Shown here: piece after piece, positions 1 to 11,678 of the stretch | Numbering within the stretch: position 1 is the stretch's first letter | Layout of the letters: each line of letters begins with the position of its first letter | NCBI GenBank assembly: GCA_025642075.2 | Contig: JAODUO010000126.1 | Span: 485,001 to 549,000, forward strand | Direction of reading: 5' to 3' | Length of the DNA stretch: 64,000 nt | Source of the DNA: Ridgeia piscesae | Lineage: Eukaryota; Annelida; Polychaeta; Sabellida; Siboglinidae | Translations under genes and position numbers: made by a program | Notes under the pieces: model-generated | What the model was told of the DNA's origin: nothing | What the model saw: only the letters and a program-made list of their open reading frames with translations | Database searches by the model: none

Positions 1-1600
1 AAACTATGAACTGTTCTAAGACCTACGTACAATCCTGCGTCTACCTACGGCAAATCCCTCGGCGCAACACCTCTATGATATGTTATTTTGTTTACTTCGT
101 TTGCATGTTTTGTAATACATTTAGGCATCCTCGCAAGCTAAGGCTGTTTGTAATGCACGTTACCTCCGGCAGATCCCTATGAGAAATGCATTATTTAGCC
201 GAATCGACCCATTTCTTGTATATTTAATTCGCCAATCGCGACAGTTTCACCCGTGAGAACAGCGCAAATGTCCACACCAATTTTTAGACGGATAAAAAAA
301 TTCTGGGAATTCCAGTATCCTGCCAACGTTACAGGTGACTCTGCAAGAGAATGCGTTTAGAATAAAAGCTGTGCTCTTTGTAATAGTCAAGGCTGGAAAA
401 AATAAAGTACTGAATAGATTTAATATCCTAAAGTAAATTGTCTGTGTGCAGAAAATACCGAGAAAATACATAAATAGTATACATTTAATACGTCTGGTTA
501 GCGTCGATATAATCTGAAAACAGCACGTCATATCAGAACATGATATATCTTTAATTCGAAGAGATTAAATACCGCCAGTGACGTAAGTCTATTGTTCATG
601 TCAAGCCGCTTGAGGTAACACGGAAACAAAATCTAATCATAGATGCGTTGACAGTTTGCATAAGTCTTTAATGGAAATGCGAAGGAATGTCACACACGAT
701 TCCAAACTGAAATATATTGTGAAGATTCCATACTGAGTTGGGGTTAAATTGTTTTATGTTTTTGATGGATTAAAATGTAGACAAATCATAGCTTTTACGG
801 CGAATTTACTGTAACATAAAGTGTTAAACTTCGAACACAGGTAAATATGTATGGAATTATGGAACAAAATATATGATAATTTGCAAATAATAATGTGTAT
901 GTTTGCGTATATGCATGGGCGCGAGTGTGCGTGTGTATGTGTTGCATTTCGTACAGACTGACAAAAACCCAAGTTATCGCCCTCACAAACCACTTTTCTG
1001 TAAAGCAATTTTTGTCTTACCAAATTATTCGACCTAAATGTTATATTGAAAAAACTACCATTCATTCAACTGTTTCAGTTTTTGAAGTGCAGTACGAGGA
1101 TTGGATTCGTGAAATAATTGATTTCAAGGATACCAGTAAGACTTCGAGAGATTGGGTGACAAAGGGCGTCTCTGCTTTACGCGAATTGACGTAATGAAAC
1201 ATAGCCTCGATTGATTAGGTTACGCGGTGTGACGCTCTTGAAACCGACGGATTAATAAACTCATACAGTCGCGGAATTCACACATCCGTCCCTCCGTCTG
1301 TCCGCCTTTACAATCCCAAATATTAATGTTATTAATTAATATTAATAATTACATAGAGAACACATCGAATATCGTGAATAATTTCGAGACATGCACATCG
1401 TTTCAAGTCTTAGAAGCTATGATTTACTACAAGTTATCGACTGGTTAACTATGTTGCATTGCACGACTAAATGCTGTGATGGATAAAAAAATCGTTTATT
1501 TTCTCAATGCCATAAGTCTCTTATATATATTATAGTGATATTAGATCGATTGATAGAAGTGATAGTTAATTAAGTACACTTACATTCTACACAAACAGCA
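1..1600. other. Intergenic, no gene seen
   Basis: I read this stretch on both strands and found no recognisable protein family, RNA gene or repeat boundary. Open frames near 250–530 and 895–1194 show no known motif and are not flanked by convincing splice signals. The DNA is AT-rich, with a short ATTAATATTA-type stretch near 1320–1350. Confidence 0.5.
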
Positions 1601-1619
1601 GAACCGACGTCAACTTGTG

Positions 1620-1620
<1 letters not shown>

Positions 1621-1669
<49 letters not shown>

Positions 1670-1716
1670 TACATGCGACACACACACATACACACACACG
1701 CTCACACGCTCACACG

Positions 1717-1772
<56 letters not shown>
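1621..1772. repeat. Compound microsatellite (TA)n then (CA)n
   Basis: A TA dinucleotide run (about 1624–1666) is followed by CA repeats interrupted by CGCT units and ending in a pure CA run to about 1771. Open frames through it (poly-IY, poly-TH) are artefacts of the repeat. Confidence 0.95.
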
Positions 1773-1774
<2 letters not shown>

Positions 1775-1794
1775 ATTATCTTCTTGTTCGTCCA

Positions 1795-1955
1795 TCCGTC
1801 GGGGATGATGACCATGACATCACTGGTCTGTCGCATGTAGGCGATATGTCCGGATGTGGCTGATAGACCGATTCGGGCATGAAAGGTTGTTTCGCAGTTT
1901 GGGCATTGAATATCGGTGTTAATTGCAGACCTTACTTCCGCAGCACCGAATTTTA
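1795..1955 (-). mobile_element. RTE-type LINE tail fragment with C-terminal zinc-finger-like motif
   Basis: Minus-strand translation gives a CPNCETTFHARIGL segment followed by a histidine-containing stretch that matches the zinc-finger-like tail of many invertebrate RTE-type reverse transcriptases (C-x2-C, then RIGL and SH-like residues). The frame is broken near the His residues. It sits directly against the 3' end of the CR1-like element at 1955–4105. Only the last ~50 codons remain, so the clade assignment is tentative. Confidence 0.5.
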
Positions 1956-4105
1956 ACAAGATTTAACAAGATTGCCACCTAGAGATTCGACTCTAGATGG
2001 CAGGTGGACTAGGAAGCCATTTGGCTTATCGAGAGTCCAACCTATCTATCTAAGTATACCCCGCCCGTCTTAGGTATATGTCGATTTTATTTTTAAATAT
2101 ATTAACACTACTAGCACCTACACAATAAGCTGATAATCTGTTCCATTCGTTTACTGTTCTTTATGAAAATGAAAGTTTTCTAATATCTAGTCTACACTGC
2201 TTCTTTGCTAATGTAACTCCATGTCCTCTAGTCCTTCTCTCTTCCTTGACTGTGAAAAATATATTTCTGTCAATATTTTCATATCCATTCAATATTTTAA
2301 ACACCTCAATCTGATCTCCTCTCAATCTTCTGGTTTCTAGTTCTTTTTCTTTGTACACTATATTTCGCCTAATTAATCCGAGAATTTGGTTTCCCTTCGC
2401 TGCTGCAATTCCACACTGCTCTGATACCTTCATGTCAGCACTAATAGTTAACCTAAGTCCTTTTCCTTTAAGGTAGTATTTAGTACAGTACCACCCATTG
2501 TATATTGTGCATCTTCATTCCCATGTCCTATGTGAAGGCACTTATACTTTCCAAAATTAAACAGCATTTGCCACTTCTCAGACCATTCTATCAACTTATT
2601 AAGATCATCTTGTAAATGCTGTCTATCTGCATCACTTTTAATTTTCCTAAACACTTTTGTGTCGTCCGCAAACTTCAACACCTTGCTTGTTATGTCATCA
2701 TCCAAATCATTGATATATATTAAGAATAAAATAGGTCCCAGTACTGATCCCTGCGGTACTTCACTCAAAACCGCTTTCCAGTTTGAAACCTCCCCATCAA
2801 CTACTACTCTTTGTCTTCTATAAATAAGCCATTTTTCTATCCAGTTGATCATTCCATTTCCTATGCCATGGGCCTTTAGTTTAAGTAGTAGTCTTTGGTG
2901 TGGCACTTTGTCAAAGGCTTTTTTTAAATCTAAGTAGATTATATCTACTGGTGATCCCTCATCTACCCACTTTGTGACATCTTCCAAAAAAACATAACAT
3001 ATTTGTTAAGCATGACCTCGCTTTTAAACGCCCATGTTGAGATGGGTTTATCAATTTATTTTTAACAAGAAAATCAACCAGGTGATCTTTAATTAGTCTT
3101 TCTAATAGTTTGCAAATCACCGATGTTAAACTCACTGGTCTGTAGTTCTCTGACTTGTTTCTCGAACTTTTTTTAATAATGGTATAATGTTTGCTTCTTT
3201 CCATTCTAACGGAACTATTCCCTCCTCTAATGACAAATTGAACACTGTTGCAAGTGGTATGCTGATTTGTTCTACAATTTCCAATAGTAATTTGGGAGGA
3301 ATCCCATCCACTCCAGGTGATTTATTATCCTTCATATCACTTATTTTCATAGCTACCATTGTTGGGGTTACAATTAGTTGTCCTAAATAGTCAAACTCTC
3401 TCCCTTCGAACTTAGTCTCAAGTACTGGTAATATACTAATATCTTCCCTGGTAAACACCGAACTTAAAGTACTCATTTAGGTTTTCTGCCATTAAGTATC
3501 CCTCTGTTATTATGTTTCCATCACTACCTTCTAGAGGACCGACCTTATCCTGAACTTTCTGTTTACTTCGAACATACGTATAACAATTCTTGCTGTCATG
3601 TTTTATATTAAAAGCTATTTTTTGTTCGTAGCTTCTCTTTGAATTTCTAATTTCAGCTGTAGCTTGATTAAGTGTTTCTTTATAAATGCTATAATCTTCT
3701 TCACTTCCGGTATGTCTATATGTCTTCCACATCATTTGCTTGTACTTGATTTTTCTAATGGCTTCCTTCGATAAGTGTTTCTTCTTTGATCGTTTCCCCT
3801 GTTTTTTCAAGGGGACAAATTTGTCAACGACGCAGTCAATTTCACTCTTTAAAATATTCCAGCATTCTGTTGCTGTCTTATTCTTCAGTGTGTTATTCCA
3901 GTCTGTCTTTGCTAAATATTCCCTCATGTCCTTATATCTTCCTTTGTGAAATGTTTTCCTGTACCTTGTTTTTCTATTCCGTTCTCCCTTTACTTTGATG
4001 ATAAAATGTATCTGGTTGTGATCACTACACCCCAGTGGCTCACATATCTTGACATTATCAACAAATTCCTGCGGAGCAATCTCTTTTCTTCCGCCTGGCA
4101 TATCC
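1955..4105 (-). mobile_element. CR1-like non-LTR retrotransposon, 5'-truncated, decayed
   Basis: Reading the minus strand, the copy starts in the last part of the endonuclease (GCSDHNQIHF near 4035) and passes through a complete reverse transcriptase: KSPGVDGIP, NYRPVSLTS, the AFDKVPH block, VPQGSVLGP and the catalytic FADDTKVF box near 2670. Frame changes occur near 3470, 3150 and 2980. The C-terminal region lacks roughly 50 codons between YKEKEL and ETRRLR (near 2340), an internal deletion. The ORF ends near 2050 at a GYT-stop and is followed by a ~100-bp 3' UTR ending in repeats of a AATCTTGTTAA type at about 1955–1975. The same 3' UTR recurs at 36915–37030 in the opposite orientation. The copy is dead: truncated, frameshifted and deleted. 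Confidence 0.85.
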
Positions 4106-5075
4106 TGGTTTGTTCATAGGACTCAGCTCCCTTCCGGATCAGGCTGCGCCAGGTGCCTCGCTCAGCCGCTAAGCATTCCCAAGACTCGTTGTTGATTTCA
4201 AAAACCTTTAGGGAGGATTTGAGGGAGTTCTTGTAACGTTGGCGTTGACCGCAGTTATGTTTCGCAGGCACAGAGGAGAGTGGTCATGAATACAGATTTG
4301 TAGACTTTCAGCTTTGTTTGGAGATTGAGTCCTTGTCGTTCCCACACATTCTTACGAAGCCTTCCGAAAGCTGTGCGTGCTTTGGCGATTCTAGCTTCAG
4401 CCTCGTCGTCGATAAGCACATTCCTGGACAGGGTACTGCCGAGATATGTGAACTGGTCTACAGTTTGAAGCTTCTGGCCCTTCACTGTGATGGTTGGATT
4501 TGAGCAGTTTGTGTCGGGTACTGGCTGAAAAATGACCTCGGTTTTCTTTGTGCTGATGTTGAGTCCAAAGGCATCGCAGGCTGACGTAACATTTGTCCAT
4601 GTCCCGCTGCATCTCATTTTCTGAGCTAACAGTTACAGCGTAGTCATCAGCAAACATAAAGTTACGCATTTTCTCCTCCTTCACTTTAGTTATGGCTTGC
4701 AGTCTCCTCAGATTAAACAGCTTGCCGTCAATGCGGTAGTGGATGGCCATGGAGTCTGTGTCATCATGAAATACAGTTTTCAGCATAGCAGGCAGAGAAA
4801 ACCATACTGAAGAGCAACCTTGTTTGACTCCATTTGTGATCTGAAAGGTTTCTGACGACTCATACAGGACTCTAGCCCCCATGAAATGACTTGACCATGG
4901 CTACGAACTTCTCTGGGATGCCATATTTAGCCATGTTCTTCCACATTCCCTCGGGGCAAATCGTGTCGAATGCCATGACGAGATCAATAAATACTCTCAG
5001 ACAGAAGTCCCCGTTCACGGTGCACCAGCAGTAGACGATCCATGAGCATTCGTGCAAGTATCTTTCCTGCAACCT
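4085..5075 (-). mobile_element. RTE-type LINE fragment (reverse transcriptase), decayed
   Basis: The minus strand encodes a reverse-transcriptase segment: FIDLVMAFDTICPEGMW, then GVKQGC, FADDYAVTVSSE (catalytic box with an extra residue change), YLGSTLSRN and KARTAFGRL. A jump near 4260 removes the LYGxETW region and goes straight to the C-terminal RYKNSLKSSLK…WRSLIRKGA tail. At least three frame changes are needed to read it. This is a different family from the copies on either side. The 5' part of the gene, including the endonuclease, is missing. Confidence 0.8.
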
Positions 5076-5094
5076 GAGAGGAGAGAAATGTCAC

Positions 5095-6455
5095 GGTGGA
5101 GGTGGACAATACTTACTTACTTATGCCTGTTTGCTCGCTGGGAACATAGGCCATCGACCAAGGAACGCCACCGTTTTCTGTCCGTGACCATCTTCTCCAT
5201 TTCTCTCCTGGTGTATCCCATCTCCTTCGTTTCTTTTTCCGTGTCTCTTTGCCAGGTGTTTCGTGGCCTACCTCTTCGTCTCTTCCCTGGGGGGTTCCAT
5301 GTGATGGCTTGACGGGTGATGGTGTTTGGTGGTTTCCTGAGTGTATGTCCTATCCACATCCATTTTCTCTTCTTTATTTCATTTTCTATGGGTAGTTGCT
5401 TGGTCATTTTCCAGAGTGTAATGTTGGATATCTTGTCTGTCCACTTCAGGTGTAGGATTCTACGCAGGCATTTGTTGATGAAGGTCTGTATTCTGTTTAG
5501 TGTCTTCTGTGTACTTCGCCATGTCTCCGATCCATAGAGTAAAACTGCCTTGACATTTGAATTGAATATTCTCAGTTTAGTGTTAGTTTTGATTTGTTTT
5601 GCTCTCCAAATTGTTCTCAACATGATGAATGCAACTCTTGCTTTCTGTATCCTTGCTTTGACGTCTTCCACTGTGCCTCCATGTTTATTGATTGTACTGC
5701 CCAGGTATGTGGATGAGTCTGACTCTTCCAGTGGCTCTCCGTTCATTGTAATGGGGTTGTTGTTCTTTGTGTTGGCTTTCATAATCCTTGTCTTGCTTCT
5801 GTTGATGTTGAGTCCTAGCTGTGTTGACACTGTGTTTAGTAGCTCTGTTTTTCCCTGCATTTGTTGATGGCTGTGTGAGAGGAGAGCGAGGTCATCCGCA
5901 AAGTCCAGGTCATCCAACTGGCTCCAAGGTGTCCACTGGATCCCATTTCTTCTATATTTTTTAGTCTTTTTCATGATCCAGTCTATGGCGAGCAGGAATA
6001 AGAATGGTGACAGAAGACATCCTTGCCTCACTCCTGTCTTCACCATGAAGGAGACTTTAAGTTGTCCTGCATGAATGACCCTGCATGCCATATCATCGTA
6101 ACTATTTCTTATCAGAGATATCATTTTATTCGATATCCCGTAGTGCTGTAGAAGCTTCCACAGTGTATCTCTGTCGAGGCTATCAAATGCCTTCTCATAG
6201 TCTACATAGTCTTATGTACAGGGATGAGTCCCATTCCATGGATTGTTCAACAATGATTCGCAGTGTTGCTATTTGGTCGGTGCATGATCTGTCTTTGCGG
6301 AAGCCAGCTTGGTGGTCTCTGAGCTTGGCATCGGACAATAGAGACACCCTTAAATTCCTGCAGGACTCCCTCTGTACTCCAAATTGTTTCAAATAGCCCA
6401 TTGATCTTGATGTGCCACCACCCTCGTAGATTGCAGTCTTCCAGGGCTTCAAAGT
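5095..6455 (-). mobile_element. RTE-type LINE fragment with long reverse-transcriptase ORF
   Basis: Minus strand. A 335-codon open frame (6124 to 5117) carries GVRQGCLLSP, FADDLALLSH, YLGSTINKHGG, LLYGSETWR and a basic GKRRRGRPRNTW C-terminal block, the order expected of RTE-type elements. Upstream, after one frameshift near 6195, come AGFRKDRSCTDQIATL and DYVDYEKAFDSLDRDTLW. The element ends in a short AAGT tandem (ACTT on the plus strand, 5112–5125), typical of RTE 3' tails. The endonuclease is missing. This is the least decayed of the LINE pieces here. Confidence 0.88.
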
Positions 6456-6528
6456 GTTGCTATGACCCTCTCCCTCTCATTCCACCTGAGCAACAGCTGG
6501 TGGACCATCAAGTTGCATGTTCATCTTC

Positions 6529-6533
6529 ATATA

Positions 6534-6590
<57 letters not shown>
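6529..6590. repeat. (TA)n microsatellite
   Basis: Nearly pure TA repeat with single CA interruptions, directly 5' of the LINE fragment at 5095–6455. Confidence 0.95.
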
Positions 6591-6591
<1 letters not shown>

Positions 6592-7749
6592 GACAAATAG
6601 TCAATTCCAATGGCGCTTGGGTGTCATCTTCTATTTTAAGTATGTCTAACAGTATTGCAATATGCGTCAAATTAATCAAGTCTATTTGAAAACAATGACA
6701 TGTCTTTCGCATACCAATGTACCTCTCTTTTTTATTATTCAATCTATTGTATTCATGATTTATACACTGTTTCCGTAATTTGCGTGTTGTATACTGTTAA
6801 ATATGCCTCTACCAGTCGAATGTTTTGCTTCTCTTGTGTCTTTCCTTTCGCGAAAACGCGAACGTATGTCACGATATATCGACATATTTGTATTATTATA
6901 TTTAATAGAATGCAGGCCCTATTTTATATTATGCCAAGTAATATTTTAATAACTGATTAACGTTAACCCACAAAAGAATTCAAGGACATCGATTGTTGCC
7001 TTTGCAGTATTTTTTCTATGGATAGTGCTATCTGAAGAATTTTCGCTGATCAACTCACTCAGGTGTCCTTTGAAAAGATAGAGTACGACCCCTGCTTACT
7101 AAACACGTAACTAACTTGTATTTTAATCCATCGCCGATGTGACACTGACCAATTGTCCAAAGAACAGAATGAATACATTATGTGCCTCGACATTTGAGAA
7201 GATTATACCTTTGTTATTATCCAAAACAATGTGCTAATATAATTACATATATTTGCATACTGCATTTGAACGCCAAAGGATCGGTGAACTAAATAAACCA
7301 TTAATGAATTAGCTTTACATCTATAAAATTATTTAATATGCAGTTTCTTCTGCCTTCATGCAGTTATGTGTTACATACGGTACACTTTGTACTTTCGCAG
7401 ACTCTTGCCGAACTGTATTAGTCTACTATCACTCGGCTGCGTGATTTCGCCGAGAGGTAGTGAGAGGCCTCAAAATGGCAGCCACTTCACGGCGCCTGTT
7501 GGGTAACCGAGGCTAGACTACATTTGCTGCAATGTTGTCTCAGCAGGCTATGACAATGGTAATTGGCAAATGTTACATAACTCAGTTCAAAACACGTGTA
7601 ACAGAACACGGTCGACTGACGCTGGTATCGACTACAGCGAAGGTTGGCCGGTCACTTTGTCCACAATCGACCCCGGGAAGGGAAGAAGTATAAGTCATTC
7701 AAACATTGCAGGCTCCTATCACTGGGCACGGACCACTGCATTGCACACG
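6591..7749. other. Upstream region of the P450 gene
   Basis: No ORF or repeat that I recognise. A TATAAG string lies at about 7689, roughly 60 bases before the favoured ATG at 7750. The open frame of the first exon extends upstream to 7570, but the residues there do not look like a P450 N-terminus, so I take 7570–7749 as 5' UTR or promoter. Confidence 0.4.
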
Positions 7750-8134
7750 ATGACCGCGCTCGCAACCTGGGTCGAATATGTTAACACGTCGTCGACCATG
7801 GTGATATTTATGTTTGTCTTTCTCTGCGTACTTTGGCTGCAGGCTACGCCTGACGGATCGGTCAACTGGCCGCCAGGTCCGAAGACGTGGCCGCTCATTG
7901 GCATCGTCATCGGCAACGCCAACGTCTTCTGGAAGAACGACCAAATGTACCTTACGTTCACGGAACTGGCGAAGACGTACGGCGAGATTCTGCATCTGCG
8001 AGTTGGACCCCGTCGACACATGGTCGTGCTGACGGGACAGGATGTGATCCGGGAGGCGTTTGTCGACAAGGGGGAGTATTTCGCCGGTAGACCCACATTC
8101 AACCCCCTAGCGAAGTACACGAGTAACGGCAAAG
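7750..8134 (+). CDS. P450 coding exon 1
   Basis: Encodes the anchor, proline-rich hinge and helices A–B. ATG 7750 is favoured because it starts a normal-length anchor; ATG 7798 is a later alternative. The family-expected GKG motif places the donor at AAAG/gcaaga, a GC donor. A GT donor (CACGA/gtaacg, exon end 8122) lies 12 nt upstream in the same phase and would drop four residues. Confidence 0.85.
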
Positions 8135-8365
8135 GCAAGACATTGTTTATCCTATTACGATAACATGTAGCTATAGCTCGTGTGTGTGTGTGTGTGTGTG
8201 TGGTGTGGTGTGCGTGTGCGTGTGCGTGTGCGTGTGCGTGCGCGTGTGTGCTGTGTGTGCGTTCATGCGCATTATATATTATATATATATGTGTATGTGT
8301 GTGTGTGCGTATGTGTGTGTGTGTGTTGTGTTGTGTGCGTGTGCGCGTGTGCTGTGTGTGCGTTC

Positions 8366-8452
<87 letters not shown>

Positions 8453-8470
8453 ATATATATATATATATAT

Positions 8471-8538
<68 letters not shown>

Positions 8539-9001
8539 GATGTGTGTGTGGTATGTGTGTGTGTGCGTGTGTGCGTGCATGCGTGCGTGCGTGCGTGTAT
8601 GTGTAAATATTATTATACAGTGTATACAGAAGGATCTACTGCCACACGGGATGAAATACCGTCCACGTAAACGAGCTGTGTATTGTTCCATGTACACAAT
8701 CCAAAATATTCTCTGATGTAGGATTACTCATGCAAGACGGCAACGACTGGAAGATCCTAAAACGGTTTACGCTGAAGGCTTTGAGAGACTTTGGCGTGGG
8801 AAAATCGTCGCTAGAGGAGAAAATTAAGGAGGAAGTGGAAGTTGTGCTCGCGGAATTCGACACAAATACAGACCTGCCTTTTGACCCCAAGCACCTTTTT
8901 GACAAAGCTGTCTGCAACGTGATATGTTCTATGCTTTTTGGTCAAAGGTTGGTATAATTATACATACACACACACACACACACACACACAACGCACGCAC
9001 G

Positions 9002-9043
<42 letters not shown>

Positions 9044-9096
9044 ACACACGCACGCACGCACGCCGCACGCACGCACGCACGCACGCACGCACAGCA

Positions 9097-9155
<59 letters not shown>

Positions 9156-11546
9156 AAGGGTTGAGCTTAAGTGAAATATCGAAAATGTGTTTGTCTATAT
9201 GTTTATATTACAGAAGATATTTATGTCATTTTCTCACGTGTTTTATCACTTTCTTTCTTGACGTCATGTCGATGACGGCCAACTAGGTTAATTCTTAGCT
9301 ATAATTGGTTTAAATGTCACGCAGGGATTTTGATGAATTTTGTCCGTCCCGTGCAAAACCTGGCAGCGCACATTGGGTTTCTGGTCTTCTCCGGGTATAT
9401 ACTGAACGACTTAAGACATTACTCGCCACGAGAGGTGTATCCCTTCAAACTAATGTTCCGTAATATTACATTTCGTTTTGCAGGTACAATTACGATAATG
9501 AAGACTTTCAACATCTACTTAATGTGATGAGCTGTTTGGTCGAACTTTCGGGGCCCAAAAATGAAGCTGCTTCCTGGTTACCAGGGCCGTTAGGTTTGAT
9601 TTTGATAGTAAGCATTGTTTCACATTGATTTATCTAGATTTACGTCATGTCGTAGCATGAATTGTTTTGTATTGAACTGACCGAATACAAATAGATAGTT
9701 TTAAAAGTGTTTTCCGCTGTCGGGGCAGCCGCGTGAGCAACTCGCTCCCACGGCCGCTTACATCTTCCCTTGTATTGTTCTGTGTAGTTTGCGGCAATTG
9801 GTTTTGACGATGGCGATCCAACGCAGCTGTTCCATGTCGGCCGGCCTTGGTATTGAAACCCATATTCCGATCTGCTACAGATCGGTGTCGAGGGTCCTAG
9901 GAGGCTGGTTCTGGGTCCACGGCGTCCATACGGCAATGCTTGGTTTGTGGGCGCAGTCGTCCATGCATAGGATATGGCCAAAGAGGCGCCATCGCATGTC
10001 CATCACATCTGTCCTTATTTTGTCTTATATACTGATGTGCGGGTTAAACTTGCAATAAATTCCATCATGACATTATAGCCACTCAACATAATGTAGAATA
10101 CATCGCATCACAAATTGTAAATGTGTTACAGTCAGCCTTTAGGAAGTATGTCGCATTGGATCGTGAGACAAAGGATTTCGTGCGAACTGTAATAGCGGAA
10201 CATAGGCACACCTTTGACAAAGACAACATCCGGGATTTCATCGACATCTACCTAGCGGCTGAGAAATCTGGAGAGGAAACTGGAGCATTGACAGGTCATT
10301 GGTTCTAAATGATACTGATACAATGGCTGGTACATCTAACTCGGTCTTACCAATTAATGACAACGTGGTTGTCATTTATTCTGTGTTAGTTGTTAGCATG
10401 TATCGCATTATTGGGGCAAATTATATATAAGATTATTTATGTCGATCAGCAAATAGACTGCGATGGATATAATTCGACTGGAAAATATAAATATTTAACA
10501 ACTTCACACTATAAAATATTAATACAAGCCGATCCCAACAACATGTTAACAATCATAATAAATATGTTTAATCACCTGCATTTGCCCCACTGGGTGCAAT
10601 TCGATTATCTGTAAGCCGCATGCTGATCTCGTCTGTAAGTGGCAATATAATTTTACTTATCTGGGCCGTTTGTTGCAGATGAGAACATGTTCGTAGTAAT
10701 CTTTGATCTGCTCTTAGCCGGTTCTGAAACAACAAGTACGTCACTGCACTGGGGACTTCTGTACATGATACGCAACCCTGACGTGCAGACTAAATGTAGA
10801 CAGGAAATACTGCAGGTACGTCATTGCACTGGGGGCTTCTGTACATGATACGCAACCCTGACGTGCAGACTAAGTGTAGACAGGAAATACTGCAGGTACG
10901 TCATTGCACTGGGGGCTTCTGTACACGATACGCAACACTGACGTGCAGACTAAGTGTAGACAGGAAATACTGCAGGTACGTCATTGCACTGGGGGCTTCT
11001 GTACACGATACGCAACCCTGACGTGCAGACTAAGTGTAGACAGGAAATACGGCAGGTACGTCATTGCACTGGGGACTTCTGTACATGATACGCAACCCTG
11101 ACGTGCAAACTAAGTGTAGACAGGAAATACTGCAGGTACGTCATTGCACTGGGGACTTCTGTACATGATACGCAACCCTGACGTGCAGACTAAGTGTAGA
11201 CAGGAAATACTGCAGGTCGATGCAAACACTTGCAATGTTGACAATTCTCTATTTTAAGATATTTTGCTTGTAAGGGAATGAATGAATGTCTGAATGAATG
11301 AGACTTTATTACAGAAATAAACATTACCTATGCAAAGGCTTGTGCGTTATATAAATACGCACATGCAATACACAAAGCATTGCTCTTCAATCATAGAAAC
11401 ACACTATTGTTTATCATTACCATTGTATACCAATATCGCCATATATTAGACGTAGATGGTGTATCATAATATACTATGTTCCTAATAATTACAGTATTAG
11501 ATCTCTCTATTCTTACAATGAAATCATATACATATTTGTGTTCGAT

Positions 11547-11585
<39 letters not shown>

Positions 11586-11602
11586 GTGGTGTGTGTGCGT
11601 GC

Positions 11603-11678
<76 letters not shown>

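Noticed and set aside
895..1194. 99-codon plus-strand frame
   Set aside because: Begins in a GT-rich tract; the rest has no known motif and no splice context.
5052..5867. Plus-strand frames of 73–105 codons
   Set aside because: Antisense shadows of the RTE-type reverse transcriptase on the minus strand.
7699..8138. Minus-strand and alternative plus-strand frames over P450 exon 1
   Set aside because: The exon is GC-richer than its surroundings, so it has few stops in all frames; only the P450 frame has family motifs.
8180..9156. Long poly-(CV), poly-(IY) and poly-(TH) frames
   Set aside because: Translations of dinucleotide repeats within P450 introns.
10824..11101. Frames reading [21 protein letters not shown] repeatedly
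   Set aside because: Shifted-frame readings of the 80-bp exon 5 repeats, not a separate protein.
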